A DNA stretch of 64,000 bases, from NCBI GenBank assembly GCA_021029095.1, contig JAJOHG010000101.1, positions 1 to 64,000 on the forward strand, given 5' to 3'. The notes beneath the pieces are model-generated. The model did no database searches, had not been told where the DNA came from, and was given only the letters and a program-made list of their open reading frames with translations. Position 1 is the first letter of the stretch. Each line of letters starts with the position of its first letter. This DNA is from Phellopilus nigrolimitatus (Eukaryota; Basidiomycota; Agaricomycetes; Hymenochaetales; Hymenochaetaceae). A program made the position numbers and the translations under genes. Below, in pieces: positions 11,915 to 24,553 of this stretch.

Positions 11915-12817
11915 TCTCGTTGTAACCCGTTTTTACCGATCATTCCATTCTTTTCTTTAAACTCCCAACTTCGGCATTGGGGGGTTGAATCACTTATGTA
12001 TTCAGATTATCCATATGTGTGCTTGCTTGAAATATGACTATGTAATTTCAGCTTCATAGGCGCTCTGCTGTATAGGAATCTGGATTCTGAAGTACGATTT
12101 CCTAGCATGCCTCGGGTAGATCATTAGAAGGTCCTGATCGTGTTGAACGCGAGCAGCCAAACTAATTGCGTAATCCGACTCGGATTACCCAACCGAGTCT
12201 GGAATTCAGATGAGTGATGGTAGACGGCGTGTCGGATATGAGTAGCAGGATATCGCAATACGATGCGTAAGATTCGGCGGCCCGAATTAGGCACAGAGAC
12301 AACGGCACTGTTCTACATATAATTGTCACGTTAAAGGCTGTATTCATAAGGAAAGCAACATATCCAGTTGATAATAGCTCACTAAGATGCCATTTCTCAG
12401 AACATGATCGAAATTTCTTGGAACTATGCGTTCGAGTGCAATTTCCCCTTCAAAAGACTTCTGTCGGCACAGACGCTACTCGGAAAGTTAGCTTGCGGCG
12501 TGATTGTGCCTCGAACTTTCCACCTGGGATTGTTTTAGGACACTTGCGTCGTACATGTAAATATATAGGTACCTTTGCTCGATTAAAGATAGCCGGCCGT
12601 GTGAGTGGCTTATCCTAACTCGCATAATCCATAATCGTGCTGAGAGTTGCATTACCTTCTTTAGCGGGTGCTTCGTTCAAAAAATAGGCGTGTACTTTTC
12701 TCTCCAATTCGGGCTGTCGGGGGTTGGAGCTTCGAGCTAGGTTTATAAAACCCCTTCCATTGCTGCTCTGTTGAGGTCATCTGGCACTGCTCGACATTTC
12801 GCATTAATTTCTGCGAT
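11915..12817. other. Intergenic region without recognisable gene
   Basis: No supported gene. The right end is the promoter and 5' UTR of the dioxygenase gene. Confidence 0.45.
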
Positions 12818-14087
12818 ATGCCTGGTATAACGCTACCTCCATTCCCTGATGATATTCCAACCCACCCTCTGCTGGTCGTAGACTTTCCTCTTCTCAAAGC
12901 AGGAGATATACAACAAATTGATGCGCTTTGGAAGGCAGCCACAGAACTGGGATTTTGGTAGTACGTATTTTTCTTTTCTTGAAAATGCAACTCCCGATAA
13001 ACTAGACAATACAATAGTCTGAAAAATCATGGTGCGGACCATGAAGTTGATGAGATGTTCAAGATGGGAGAAGAGACCATGGGCCTCCCCGTGAACGAGA
13101 AGCTGAAGTTCGAGCAAGGTGATGATGTCCAGTCGTTTGGGTAAGCGTGTTGACTTGTTTCATGCCATAAGAAGGTTTACGCTTATGTTGCAAAAAGCTA
13201 CAAGGCAGCGGGCGCGAGCGCGACAGATGAGTATGGCAACCCTGACAACGTTGAATTCATCAACGTCGCCAAAGACGACGCACTTGCGTATCCTAGTATT
13301 GTTCACCGCACATACCCGTCGAGCGTAAACGCGTGCATGGATTCAACCATTCGGCCTTTCGTGCGCAAATCTATTGAGGTGAACAACACGGTCCTGTCTG
13401 TATTTGAAAAGAAGCTCGGTCTTCCCACCGGAATGCTCCTCGATCACCATGCACTTCGCTACCCCAGCGGATGTGAAGCGCGCGTCATTAAGAGTCCTCC
13501 GTTTGCGAGCGACACCGCAGCGCGACAGTACGTGAAGGAGAAAGTCGAAGTCGCGCTCGGTGCGCATACAGACTTTGGCTCGCTCTCGTTCCTGCACAAC
13601 CGTCTTGGCGGATTGCAGGTACTTCCACCAGGAAGCGATAACTGGCAGTATGTGCGCCCGCTTCCCGGGCATGCGCTGTGCAATATAGGGGATGCGCTTA
13701 CATTGCTCTCTGGGGGGATACTTCGATCTAACCTTCACCGTGTTGTGCCACCTCCTGGCGCGCAGGCAATGTACGAACGGTGGTCGCTCGTGTTCTTCAC
13801 CCGCCCCGGGAATAATGTGCCGCTTCGTATGTTGAAGGATGCGAGTGAGATGATCAAAAATGCGGCGGAAAGGATGACTCTAGAGGAAAGACACAGGTTC
13901 GAGACGAACGCGACAGCTGGTGAGTGGCTTGCTCGGAGAAAGAAGAATCGGAGGATCAGAAACAGAATTGTACGTGATTATTATGAATTTGTAAGCAGCT
14001 GTATTGTTTCTGATTAGATTCTTTTACTTCAAGGGTCCTGAGACCTGGCAAGAGAGTAAGGGCATGGAACATAAGCCCCAGGTATAA
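12818..14087 (+). CDS. 2-oxoglutarate/Fe(II)-dependent dioxygenase, isopenicillin-N-synthase-like
   Basis: Four exons: 12818-12960, 13018-13140, 13198-13969 and 14034-14087, giving 363 aa. The last intron is proposed because it restores the usual family tail (NRIGPETWQESKG) instead of a random ending. The N-terminal part (PLLVVDFPLLKAGD...ELGFWYLKNHG) is the DIOX_N region. The catalytic core shows the iron facial triad H212-x-D214 (AHTDFG) and H269 (NLHRVV), and R283-x-S285 (RWSLVFF) for 2-oxoglutarate. Such enzymes hydroxylate, desaturate or cyclise small molecules using O2 and 2-oxoglutarate; the substrate cannot be read from sequence. There is no signal peptide, so it is expected in the cytosol. 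No biosynthetic cluster is evident around it. Two of its three acceptors, including the last, are AAG rather than CAG or TAG. Confidence 0.9.
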
Positions 14088-14239
14088 TGAAGTTCATATA
14101 CTATGCAGTACTGGTTTGCAACAGCAACAGATGCACTTCCTTCCTTTAGTAAACACACGTTCTTATCACTACTTGTACAGTATGTGTATATGGTAGAGGA
14201 CCAATTCTCGTACAAGATCGCGAAGCTCGTCTTCCGTCA

Positions 14240-15140
14240 GACTCAGACCTGTCCCGAATACCACAGAATGATTGGGTGTTCAGAGCCGTGAGCGAGAAAG
14301 GACAAGAAATTTGGCAGTGGGCCTTCCTGAGGAAGGCAACCCAGATATGACGTTTGGGCCTCTGCCGTGAGGTTGTGGTACAAAGGTGAGACGTGAATAT
14401 GTGACTGGAACGCCTCGCCGAATGGCGGACGCGGTTAGTCATCAGGAAAGGTATGCCTCGGAAGTACTTGTACGTTTCAGTGTCTTAGTACATTTAAGAA
14501 TGATAAAGGAATAGAAAAGATCGCGTACTGACGCTAGCGTAAGAATACCACAAACATGGCCTTCCGCTCGAGATCGTCTAAAGAGTGCTCTTCGAAAAGG
14601 ACATCTGCTTCGTCAATCAAAACCACAGTATCCCAGATGTACGAGATGCTGAATATGCGCGTGAGGTTGGCGTCTTTATACATGGTCGAAGATACGCACG
14701 TTGACTTTAACATAACACGCACCTTTCATCCCGCTGTAGTAATAGCATTTGTGGTGCATTCCCTGCAGTGAAATCCACCTTCGACCGCGCTCGATCAACT
14801 CTGCCCTCAAAATACCACCCGTCGCGAAGTCAATGTATGTACGTTCACGAATCATATCTGAGAAACAATATCAATCCGAGTCGTTAGATGGGCCTGTTTA
14901 CCAGACACACTCACCACCTTCGCGTTAGACTCAGATGATAAGACGGTCAATGTCGGAGATTCAAAACCGAACATAGACTGAAGATGGTGTGGAACGGCGA
15001 AGGTGTTATGACAGACAGGTGTCAAAGTTGTTTTCTGGAAAAGACGTTTTGAGGACGAAGACCAAACGCTGACGATATGCTTGCCTTGCAAGTTACCAAG
15101 GAACATATGACGATCGAGAAATCTATCGACCGTGAGCAAG
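14240..15140 (-). pseudogene. Relic of a fungal AAA+ ATPase
   Basis: On the - strand, pieces in different frames line up with a fungal AAA-family ATPase. They are: an upstream segment (15139-14855); a LIERGRRWISLQGMHHK piece near 14780; a Walker-B block DTVVLIDEADVLFEE followed by LDDLERKAMFVVFLR (14700-14535); and IPFLMTNRVR, then, after a frame change, FGEAFQSHIHVSPLYHNLT (14445-14330). No Walker-A motif is present. A TAG follows VFLR, a base is missing between TNRVR and FGEAF, and the usual SRIH arginine is SHIH. This is a decayed copy. Any surviving transcript would be non-functional as an ATPase. Confidence 0.7.
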
Positions 15141-17800
15141 ACGGGGACGGAAAATAGAGGAGCGAAGAAAGTTTATTGGTTGAATTTACTATGTACACGA
15201 ACCTTACGATGCCACGCAGCCTTTACCCAGTCTCGCTGTCCATTTCTTCCAGTCCACGCATCTCCACTACACTATTCATCTATCCCGGCCGTTCTTGACC
15301 ACCGGAGCTAAGTGCACTGCGTGAAACATTTTGAGTCAGTACACATGGAAAGACGAAAAGAATGCAGTCATATAAAGTGAAATAAAAAATGATCAGAATT
15401 CCTCATTTGACAATTCACACCGAGAAGCTCAGAAACAGCTTCTAGTTGGTTATTTTTATGGCATTTATCATCAAGACCGTGGTTGGCAAAAAAAGAAATC
15501 AAAAGATGTGGGTTGACGGTATGGAAAATTTAAGAAGGGGAACGTGCATCGTTGGAGAAAAGAAAGTATCTAGCAATGGACAAAGGAAGTATGAACGTAC
15601 CAGGAGTAAGATCAAAAGACGCAAATAGACGAAGCCGACAGCCTGAGATGATGCCCTACGAATACCAGAGAAGGATGTCAACATACGAGTAGTGGAAGAT
15701 GAGATGCAATCAGAAAAGCGAGAAAGTATCAGTAAGGGTGCCCGAAATAAATGAGCTGTGGCGGGCATTTTCGGCAGCAATGATACGTAGACCGTCGTGT
15801 AAAAACATCATGCAATGCGCGAAAAACTCAAAAAAGAGCGACGCGAGTACAATAAGACAAATCATTCAACTCACGATTTGATCTAGATAGTTCGATATGA
15901 CGAGGTGACCTCAAAGCTCGATTAATCCATCGTGCTGAACACAAGCAAGAAATGAGTCAGAATGATAATCGAAGATGAAGAACAAGGAATACGAGGTAGA
16001 TCAGATGTAAAAAAGATTACAGCCGTGGAAGTTTCGTCAACCTGCCCTCCTCGGAGGAAGAGCCGTCAGGCGGTAACTCCAATTATTCATCGTGTGGAAG
16101 GAGCAGAGTGTATGGGTATGGAAAAAGAGACCAGACTCACGATTCACCCAGTTGGAGGACCCGCGCAACCATCCTACGTGTCGAAGACCATGCTACAATA
16201 AAGTGAGCTGTGGGACAAAATAAAGTTAGCATCGGAAAACGATGGCGCGAAGAAGGATGACACATGGGTGGAAAGGAGAATCGATCAGGGGATTGACAGA
16301 TATAAAATAAAATCGTTGCGTCCCATTTTGAGGACAGCTCAGATACTCTAGTTTGATTGAAAATGCTTTCATCACATCGGTTGGGACAAGGAGAAAAAGA
16401 GATAGAGGACAAGGATGTGACGCGACACGAACCTTCAAACTCAATCGACACCTCAGCATAGCCTCTCGTCCACAACCCGAACAGCCCAACATGCACTCGA
16501 ACACAACATGGATGCCTAAAAGACGAATTGGCGTTCAGTATCATAGCTGAGATGAAGATATAATGACGAAATGAGGAGGGCGCATCAGTGTAACTATGAC
16601 ATGTAAAAAAATCATCGTGCAGAGCACTCCGATGTTTGGGAATGACTAAAGTATCATCTCTTGCAGACAACGATGGAAGATACGAAGAATGAAAACTCAC
16701 GTGAATGGTCAACAATGGCGTCGAAGGCGGTAGTGACAACGGCAGTGAGAAAAAGATGGTGAAGACATCAGCGGCGAGCTCGGACGGACGCGTTGTCGAA
16801 AAGTTTTAAGGCCTCTGTTGAGGGCCGGTTTGTAGTTTCCGGGCCGGTCGGGTAACATCTAGCGAGAATCGGACTTGGAAGACCGCGTACTTACGCGCTG
16901 CCGCGCAATACAGAGAGAAAGAGCCTTAGATCTCGGACGCAACGACGAACTCGGCAGCCTTATCGAGTCCAACAAGCGCTAGCATCCCTTGCTACGCATG
17001 CATCGACCGATTCTAAGAAAAAACGTCCGGCTAAAAAACGGAATTCCGCTCTTCTACCGTGCTGGTTTATTTTATGTGAGCTGGACTCTCTCGGTCAGCA
17101 TATCCGAGGTTTGGGCTTGATCTACCGTAATGGTGCAAGGTTTTAGATGAGCACTGCAAAGACTCATTATGAACTGGAATTCTTGATTTAAAAAAGCAAT
17201 TATCATTGCTTCTTCTGCAGAGCACAGTGTCTGTTTGATATGGTCGTATACGAGGACTTGCGACATCTTCATCTTCCTTGGATGACCTCTAATACATTCG
17301 TGATGGACAAGCACACACAAGTAAGCAAGGACCGGGCCGCTTTGACGCAGTGACATTGAGCTTTGGCAACAAAGACTTCCAGTTAACCTTTCCAGGTATT
17401 CTTAGTTTCTGCCACGTGTAGCGCTTCCGCTCAATACCAACTTTCAGGTTTCTGAATCAGTCAGCATCCGCAACCTGATATACGATCTGGCAAAAAATAT
17501 CAACGCTGCCGGTCGGCAGACTTTTTTTCTTTTGAAAAACATGGTAACAGTGAACACGGTGCAGTGATCTACTCTTCGACACGGATTCCGAGATTTCCGC
17601 CTATTGCCGACATTGACTGGTTTTTTCCCCCTTTATTCATCACAGATCTCCGAGTCGGTTTGATCAGTCATCTATTTCATGACCGATCTACGACCTTCTG
17701 GAGGGCCACATTGACAAGTTTGTGCAGATTTTCTCTCCCATTCAATTGATTTGCACATAAAATCTGTGGATTAGCTTTCTTTCATTTCAGAAGAAATACA
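15141..17800. other. Gene-poor stretch, possible unresolved multi-exon gene on the - strand
   Basis: Many GTGAGT- and AG-like splice signals lie on the - strand between 17.0 and 15.2 kb, for example ATG at 16985 and a hydrophobic piece near 16760-16700. I could not join them into a frame with a recognisable domain. GAGGGCCGG and GGGCCGG occur near 16.82-16.85 kb. The stretch 17040-17800 shows nothing beyond the promoter of the NmrA-like gene. Confidence 0.2.
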
Positions 17801-19131
17801 ATGTCGAACCCTACGCATAAGCCCCTTATTGCAGTCACTGGCGCAACTGGCGCCCAAGGTGGCAGCGTTGTAAAATATCTCCTGGAAGACCCAAACAGAC
17901 ATGTCCGCGTGCGAGCACTGACAAGGAACGTCGACTCACTGAAAGCTAAAGGTGCGCCACCATCTCATTCATGCGCAGAAATCCTACAAATTCATGTGAT
18001 CCATGTGCTTTCAGAACTCGCCGCGCGCGGCGTCGAAGTCGTCAGAGCCGATATAGACGACTGAAAAAAGCGTGAAGGCGGCTTTCCAGGGCGCACATGG
18101 CGTGTTTGGACTCACCAATTGTACGTATCCCGTTCGTATTTACTTATTTTTACATTCTATCGCTGACCATTTTTCTGAATCATGAAAGACTGGGAAACCA
18201 TGTCTACAGAAAAAGAGATAATCCAGGGAAGGACACTTGTCAACGCCGCCCTCGCGGCAGGGGTGAAGCATTTCGTATGGTCGACACTTGATCATACAAA
18301 AAACCCGGAGGTCGTATACTGGAACTCCAAAGCGGCCGTCGATGATTATCTCAAGGAGAGTCGTCTTTCGCGAACCTCGTAAGCGCTCCTTTACAGTTTC
18401 TCACAATTTCCCACGTATATGCTGGCCATCCAATTCCTGCTTGCCTCCTTCGATAAATGCACGAGGCTAACTATTAACGACCACTCAAACAGGCTTTATA
18501 CCTCATTTTACTTTGAGAACTTCCTGACCTTCCCTTTGCTCATGTTCAAGAAGTCAGAAGATGGTACAGTTGTCGCAGACTGGCCGGATATTTTAACGGA
18601 CGGGCCTATCGGCGGGTACTGTGTCTCTGAGACAGGTGCATATGTGCTCGAGGCGTTCAAAAACCCCGGAGAATGGATCGGTACGTCTGATTTTTTATCG
18701 CTAAGTCACGCTTAGGACATATATACTCGATTCGAAATCAGGAAAAGACATACGTATCCTGTCGGAAATCTTCACCCCACGATCATTTGTGCAGACTGTA
18801 AGCGAGGTAACTGGACGCAAAATTGAGCTGCGGGAGACAGTCAAGGAGGGTTTCGACCCCGAGAAGAAGCAGGTCAAGTAAGTAGTCTCCGCATGCAGCA
18901 TTATTTGATGATACTAACTGTTTTGCTTGGGCGATATAGTATGGGTGAGTCGCTAGGCTTCTGTTCTTACTCTTTGCTGAATTCACTTTCAACACCGAAG
19001 GCTGGTTTTACAAGCATGATGGAAACCCGGATCGAGACCCTGTCCTCACGGAGAGGATCAATCCGTCTCGCAAGGGCATGCGCGCATTTGTGGAGGCTAA
19101 CAGGGCGGCATTCCTTAGCTCATTTGATTGA
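17801..19131 (+). pseudogene. NmrA-like NAD(P)-binding protein with a frame break
   Basis: Seven exons: 17801-17951, 18015-18120, 18189-18378, 18493-18680, 18742-18877, 18940-18944 (5 nt) and 19001-19131. The Rossmann start (IAVTGATGAQGGSVVKYLL) and family blocks such as HGVFGLTN, GVKHFVWSTLDH and YFENFLTFPLLMF identify an NmrA-like family member, an atypical short-chain-dehydrogenase fold that senses or reduces with NAD(P). In exon 2 the frame reads ...RADIDD and stops at TGA 18062-18064. The family sequence resumes 10 nt later in another frame (VKAAFQGAHGV from 18072). That is equivalent to two missing bases, and shortening the A6 run would not remove the stop. All other exons join cleanly, so the break looks recent, or is an assembly error. 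Confidence 0.75.
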
Positions 19132-19388
19132 CATGCTCTACACACAAATATATCTCCCCAATTATAGTTGTATGCATATCTTCAGTTCGTTGAAAATCAT
19201 CAGCTGAAGTTGGAGAACGTTTTCCTGCGCTCAATTCGAGCTTAAATAGAATGCCTGAGACTACGATTATGGCGTGCTTATCGGGAGCTTCTTGTTACGC
19301 CAGGGTACATGAGTCACAGTGCGAGCTCTGGCCATGAGCTCTAGTGAAATTGTACCTCTATACCTATGAATCATAAGCATTCAGAAGG

Positions 19389-21075
19389 CTAATCATAATA
19401 CTGAATTAAAAGGGTCCGTTCGTCCTTCGATGCAAACACCAACGCGCCACTATATCTCTCCATATACACTTTCCCAGGTGCGACGCGCTCGCGCCCGAAT
19501 ACTATAGGGCCGAGTACCTCTTTGGGCGCAGCCTCGCCGTCAAGGAGCGTGTCCATCGAGAATGCGTAGTATCGCACGGCTTTGTGCAGTATATTCGCGC
19601 TCGCCAGGACACCACGTCCAGCGTGCGACAACAGATGTACGTCATCGGCGCAGTACGGATGTGAGCGCGGGAGTGCGACAGGACCGCTGGTGTGTACGAG
19701 AGTAATATTGGGCGTTGGCGATGAAAGTAGCCCGAGGTCAGGCGCCCTGCGCGAAGAAGCCCCGAGTAGAAACTTTAACGTAATAAAGCGCGTAGCTTCC
19801 TGCAGTCCGTGGTTATGCTTGTCGCACATCTTAGCGATCACGTAGATCGAGGTGGATGTGTCGTGACGCCAGGTTGGCGTGCAGATCGATAAGTGAATGG
19901 AGGAAAGATTCTCTCCGTCTATCGTGATTTGGGCCGTCGCGACAAAGTCAGACAAGTCCGACAAGGTGAAAGTGGGCGCCCCCGATGTACTCGGAAATTT
20001 GGGAGCACGGCGATGGGTAAAAATGCTCTGCGCATCTACGATAAAAAGCTTGGGAACGCCGGTGATTGTCTCATTTCCTGCGAAAACAACTCTACCCTCC
20101 GTGACCGATATGGTTTCGCGTTTAATATCGACATTGGACTGAAAAAGGTCAGTCAGAAAACAGCGAGAATCATTTAGGACTTACTAAAAGAAAGAATCGT
20201 TCTAGTTTTATCTCCATGAACATGTTAAGAGCTCCGCAGAAAAGAATAACATTTCCACAGAATCTTGCGAGAAAAGGAGCCGGACCAAACAGAGATCGAC
20301 CTCTTGATTTTATGACTCTTTTGGTTCTGAGATCGAAGTGAATAAGCTTTATAAAACTGAAATATCAATTAACGATCAGTGATAATCAAGATGTCGTCAA
20401 ATAACCACAAACCATGGCTCGTCGTTGTTTGAAGGCTCGAGAAAATATCCAGATAAAATAAAAATCATTTGATCGTTGCGTGCGTCGTACTCTGCGTCAA
20501 ACGCGACGACTTTAATATCTGCAAACCCTCCGAGTTGTGGGTATGTCCAGATGCACTCGTTTTTCTCGGAATTCCAGCATTGTATGTATCCTTCTGACCA
20601 GAGCAAGATCACGAATCTAGATCCCGGGAGGATCTTCACGATTTCGCGCTGTTTTGGAAACCTTGCCTTAGATCTCCAAGTAATCCACCCTTGTTACGGA
20701 GATCTATCACTCTTCTTCGAGTAACTCGTGGACCAGAGGGCGAGCGCCAGTTTTTGTTTCCTTTGATTGCTCGAGATACCAATTGCTTGAGATCGTGCGA
20801 AGACAAAGATTCCACTGGCACATAAGGAGGGAGATCTGGAGCATGAGATTTGTCTAGTTCTTCAAGAAATGATAACCACAGTGGTCTTAGAGGCTCGGAG
20901 AGGATAGTCTTCAGAGACTTGCATGTCTACGAGATTTGTAAGACGCGATTGTTTTCGATTTTAGAAATGCAACTTTACGAACCCGCTCCAGCGAAAGGAC
21001 ATCTTCGGCAGAACATTCATGTATAATCTTCAATAAGACATCGTCTACGAGATCTGTAATCCTAGGCGCATCCAT
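19389..21075 (-). CDS. F-box protein with WD-like C-terminal region
   Basis: Five exons: 21075-20983, 20926-20726, 20666-20413, 20356-20185 and 20138-19389, giving 489 aa. The N-terminus (DLVDDVLLKIIHECSAEDVLSLERTCKSL) is a typical F-box, which links substrates to Skp1-Cullin ubiquitin ligases. The middle contains LPGSRFVILLWSEGYIQCWN and KLIHFDLRTKRV, which look like single beta-propeller blades, as in many basidiomycete F-box proteins. Without the 59-nt intron 20725-20667 the frame would break after VTRRRVIDL; with it the frame is open and a typical LPGSRF block follows. That intron is the least certain join. Basidiomycete genomes hold large fast-evolving F-box families, so no substrate can be inferred. 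Confidence 0.8.
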
Positions 21076-22209
21076 GATGCTGGAACTCGAACGACTTGTG
21101 AGCTGCCACTGCCACCGAATGTACGATGACGCATAGCATCACGTGACTGATGAACCTAATCAGCGCTTAGCTAAGTTTCAGCCTAAGCTTCGGATGTCTT
21201 ATTGCAAATCTAACTTCTCCAAGTCGCTACATTGCTCAGCGCAAAACGAAGCGGTTCAAAGGACGGTATAAATGTAATTAATCGAGATTATTCCCTCAGC
21301 GAAAGTGTGGAAACGATCGCAAACGAAAAAGGACTTGTCAAAGAGGTTACATAAATACTAGGTCCTCCAGTGACTGGTCGCCTGCCTCTTCTTTTCCACA
21401 CTCAGCGTTGCAAAAAATCCGAAAAGTAGATATCAAGTCAACATGGCGTAGCCCGTCTCTTCGCGTTCATGAAGCTATTTCAATTATTCCCTCCGAATTT
21501 GTTTCCTTTCCATAAATGCCCATTCTTGTGTGCATACTTTGCAACGGCATTGGGCTCGAAGTAAAGCGATTCACCAGTATTTTTTTTTCTCTCCGAGGAC
21601 TTCCTGGTACCATTATACGTTTTAATAGCTTCCGAAATCTTGGTGTAAGTAATCTGACGCGCTTATATTTATGTCAAAACAAGGCGTCTTGCGTCCTGCG
21701 TCTGTGTCGCTCCCCCCCTTCTGCCACTGATATGTTCTCAAAAGCAGTCTGAATGGCGCAGGATCCGTGCGTTCTCAGATTTTCTGCGAGAAGTACAGCC
21801 TACTTCTCGGGGCAATAATAAAACGACGTGAATACTCAGCCCACAGGAGTCGTGTTTACAGGTTCAGATGATTATGCGCGAGCTTTTTTAATATAATTTC
21901 AAGGCACACCCTGCCTCGGCAATATATCTGACACACATGGTTCTTGAGCGACCCTTCTCGGTTTTGAATTTTTGAATTTAACGAAGACCAGCAACATTTT
22001 GAGCGGATCATCGGCTATCACACGGACCATGCGCTAATTGATCGGGATAGATCTTCCTTGATCTGCAGCACGCCGTCTCGTTTCTACTGCTTCTAGCAAC
22101 TTTTCAAGGGTCGTATGGCTTTGCTCCTCGCCCAGGCGCCTCGCCGCCGTCGGGAAGTCGCTTGACCTCACTCCACCCACCCCTCGTCTCCCGGCAGACG
22201 TCGACGGCG
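21076..22209. other. Divergent intergenic region
   Basis: Lies between the F-box gene (-) and the GMC oxidoreductase (+) and should hold both promoters. No supported gene or RNA is seen. Confidence 0.45.
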
Positions 22210-24553
22210 ATGCTCTCCCTAGTCCTCTTCACGCTCGCCAGTTTTGCGGCCGCCGCGACGACCATCACGACCGATAGCTCGGCTGTTGTGGACAAGACCT
22301 TCGATTATATAGTCGTTGGCGCTGGGCTGACAGGGATCACAGTGGCCAACAAGGTGCGCGTGCAGCTCGTGTTCTCGGCCTCTGATGATAGCACTGAATA
22401 TGATTCGTGATGTGCAGCTCAGCGGTGCAGGCCACTCAGTGCTCATCATCGAAGCCGGTCCCGACGCGCGAGACGTCCCCGCGGTGTACGATGCCGAGCG
22501 CCGAGGCGAGCTCGATGGCTACTGCAACTGGCAATATCCTGCGTATGACGAGAATGGCACCGCGTTGTCGTGGACCGTCGACAGCGGCGCCTGCATCGGG
22601 GGCGGGACTTCAAGTGAGTGCAGTGTCTCTAGAGCTTGCGAAAGTTCGGAGGGCTGACGTATCTTCAATTTATGCTCGGGTAGTCAATGGTATGGTACGC
22701 TTATACTCTCTTCCTACTCTTAGACCCACCTCATGTGGTTGCTGCAGGTGTGGGACCGACCGGCACCAGCGGAAATCAACATGATTGAGCAGCTCGGAAA
22801 CCCTGGATGGAGCTGGAATACGCTCGAGCCGTACATGGAAGCAATCGAGCGCAACCATCCGCCAACCCTATCTCAGATCGTGGATGGTGCCGCGTTTGAC
22901 CCAGCCGTCCACGGCTACACCGGTTCGCTCAATGTGTCCTTCCCAGTACGTATCCGTGCGCCAGTCGGGATCGGCAGCTCATCAGTTTCTAGGACCCGAT
23001 GCGCATCCCGGAGGCCCAGAGACTGTATAAGGAGGCGCTGCCGCAGGTGTTCGAAGGTCTCGTGGTTGGGGACGACCTAAGTGCACGAATAAGCGTCGTC
23101 TCCGCGTCGACGTCGTGGACGATCTGGAATGACGAGTCCGCGGGCATCCGCCGACGCAGCTCCGCGGCGTACGCTTTACTATATGCCCAGGATCAGCAGC
23201 GCGATGGCCTGTCCGTGCTTGCGGAGCACAAGGTCGCGAAGGTGCTTTTGAATAGCAGCACAGATTTCACCGCACACGGTGTGCAGTTCGGAAACGCGAG
23301 CCACCGGACGCTGCACAGCGTGTACGCGAGGAGGGAAGTCATCCTCGCGGCAGGCTCGTTGGCGAGTCCGCCGATCCTCGAGCGCTCTGGCGTCGGGGAT
23401 ACAAAGTGAGTGTGATTCGTGTTCGTCGTTGTCTAGTGATTGATGTTGTTTCTCAGTGTGCTGAAGAAAGCCGGTATCACTTCGCTTGTCGATCTTCCCG
23501 GCGTTGGCGTAAACTTGGTTGTGAGTCCTGCTTCATCTGGTTTCTAGCCCGTCGATTACTATACTGACTACCTGCAGGACCAACCTGGTACCGCCTCGTC
23601 TGCGCTCGTCTCTTCAGCATACACAAATGACACCGCACTGATCGATGGGCGCAACCTCTTCGCGCCCATCATCTCTCTGGTGAACATCGATGAGATCTTC
23701 GCTACCAGTGAGTCACAAGTCAACATACGCGTTGAGCTAGTCCATTGACATGTTTGCGCAGATGCCACCTCGATCGCCAGCGAACTCGTTTCTGGCTTGC
23801 ATTCCCGCGCACAAAAACTCGTCTCTGCTGGCGCCTCGAGCTCATTACAGAGCGCGCTCGCCGTGCTCGGCGCAGTAACTAATCTCACAGTCGAGGCCCG
23901 AAGTATGTCCACAAACAATGCCCTTCTTCTACAACACCGTCCGCTGACTGTCAAACATTTTTTACAGTGCCGGTCGCGGAGTTCATCTGCGAGACCTACC
24001 CGTCCGTGCTGACGGCCGCCTTCTGGCCGCTGACGCCGCTTTCGCGCGGCTGGGTGCACGCCGCTTCTCCCGACCCGTTCGCAGACCCACACATCGTGCC
24101 ACGCATGCTGACGGACGAGTTCGACCTCAATGTCGCTGTCGCCATTGCGCGCCGGAGCAGGTCTCTGTTCCAAAGCGCACCGTTTACGAGCGTCGTCGCC
24201 GACGCGTACGCAGACCCGAGCTCGCTCAACGCGGACGCGACAGATGCGGAGTACGCGGCGTGGTTCCGCGCGACGTCTTATGGCGCGAGCCACTGGGTCG
24301 GGAGCACGGCGATGCTGCCTCGCACGCTCGGCGGTGTTGTTAACCCGCAGCTCAAGTGAGTTCTCTTCTTCATATTCGCCATCGCTATTCTACTTTGATT
24401 GCTGACGCGGGCTCGGTGCGCAGGGTATACGGCACGAGGAACTTGCGCGTCGTCGATGCAGGTATTCTGCCCTTCCAGCTCACCTCGCACACCATGTCCG
24501 CCGCGTACGCGATCGCACAGAAAGCGGCCGAACTCATCCTTGCTGATGCCTAA
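22210..24553 (+). CDS. Secreted GMC oxidoreductase (AA3_2-like FAD alcohol/sugar oxidase)
   Basis: Ten exons: 22210-22353, 22418-22613, 22684-22694, 22748-22945, 22993-23405, 23457-23520, 23578-23707, 23762-23902, 23968-24355 and 24424-24553, giving 604 aa. A signal peptide (MLSLVLFTLASFAAAA) precedes the FAD-binding GAGLTG (37-42) and LIIEAGPD. The GMC signature CIGGGTS + INGMVW is rebuilt only through the 11-nt third exon. The catalytic pair is visible as H541 (SHWVGS) and H584 (SHTMSA). The length is normal for aryl-alcohol oxidase/glucose oxidase relatives. Such enzymes oxidise alcohols or sugars with FAD and release H2O2 for lignin-degrading peroxidases; the exact substrate is not predictable. 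LPGVGVNLVDQP replaces the more usual NLQDQ. Confidence 0.93.

Noticed and set aside
16137..16739. 200-codon - strand frame
   Set aside because: No domain, full of splice-like signals, and unlike the codon use of confirmed genes; probably non-coding or intronic.
20636..20740. Apparent frame break in the F-box gene
   Set aside because: A 59-nt intron 20725-20667 with GT and AAG ends restores the frame into a typical LPGSRF block.
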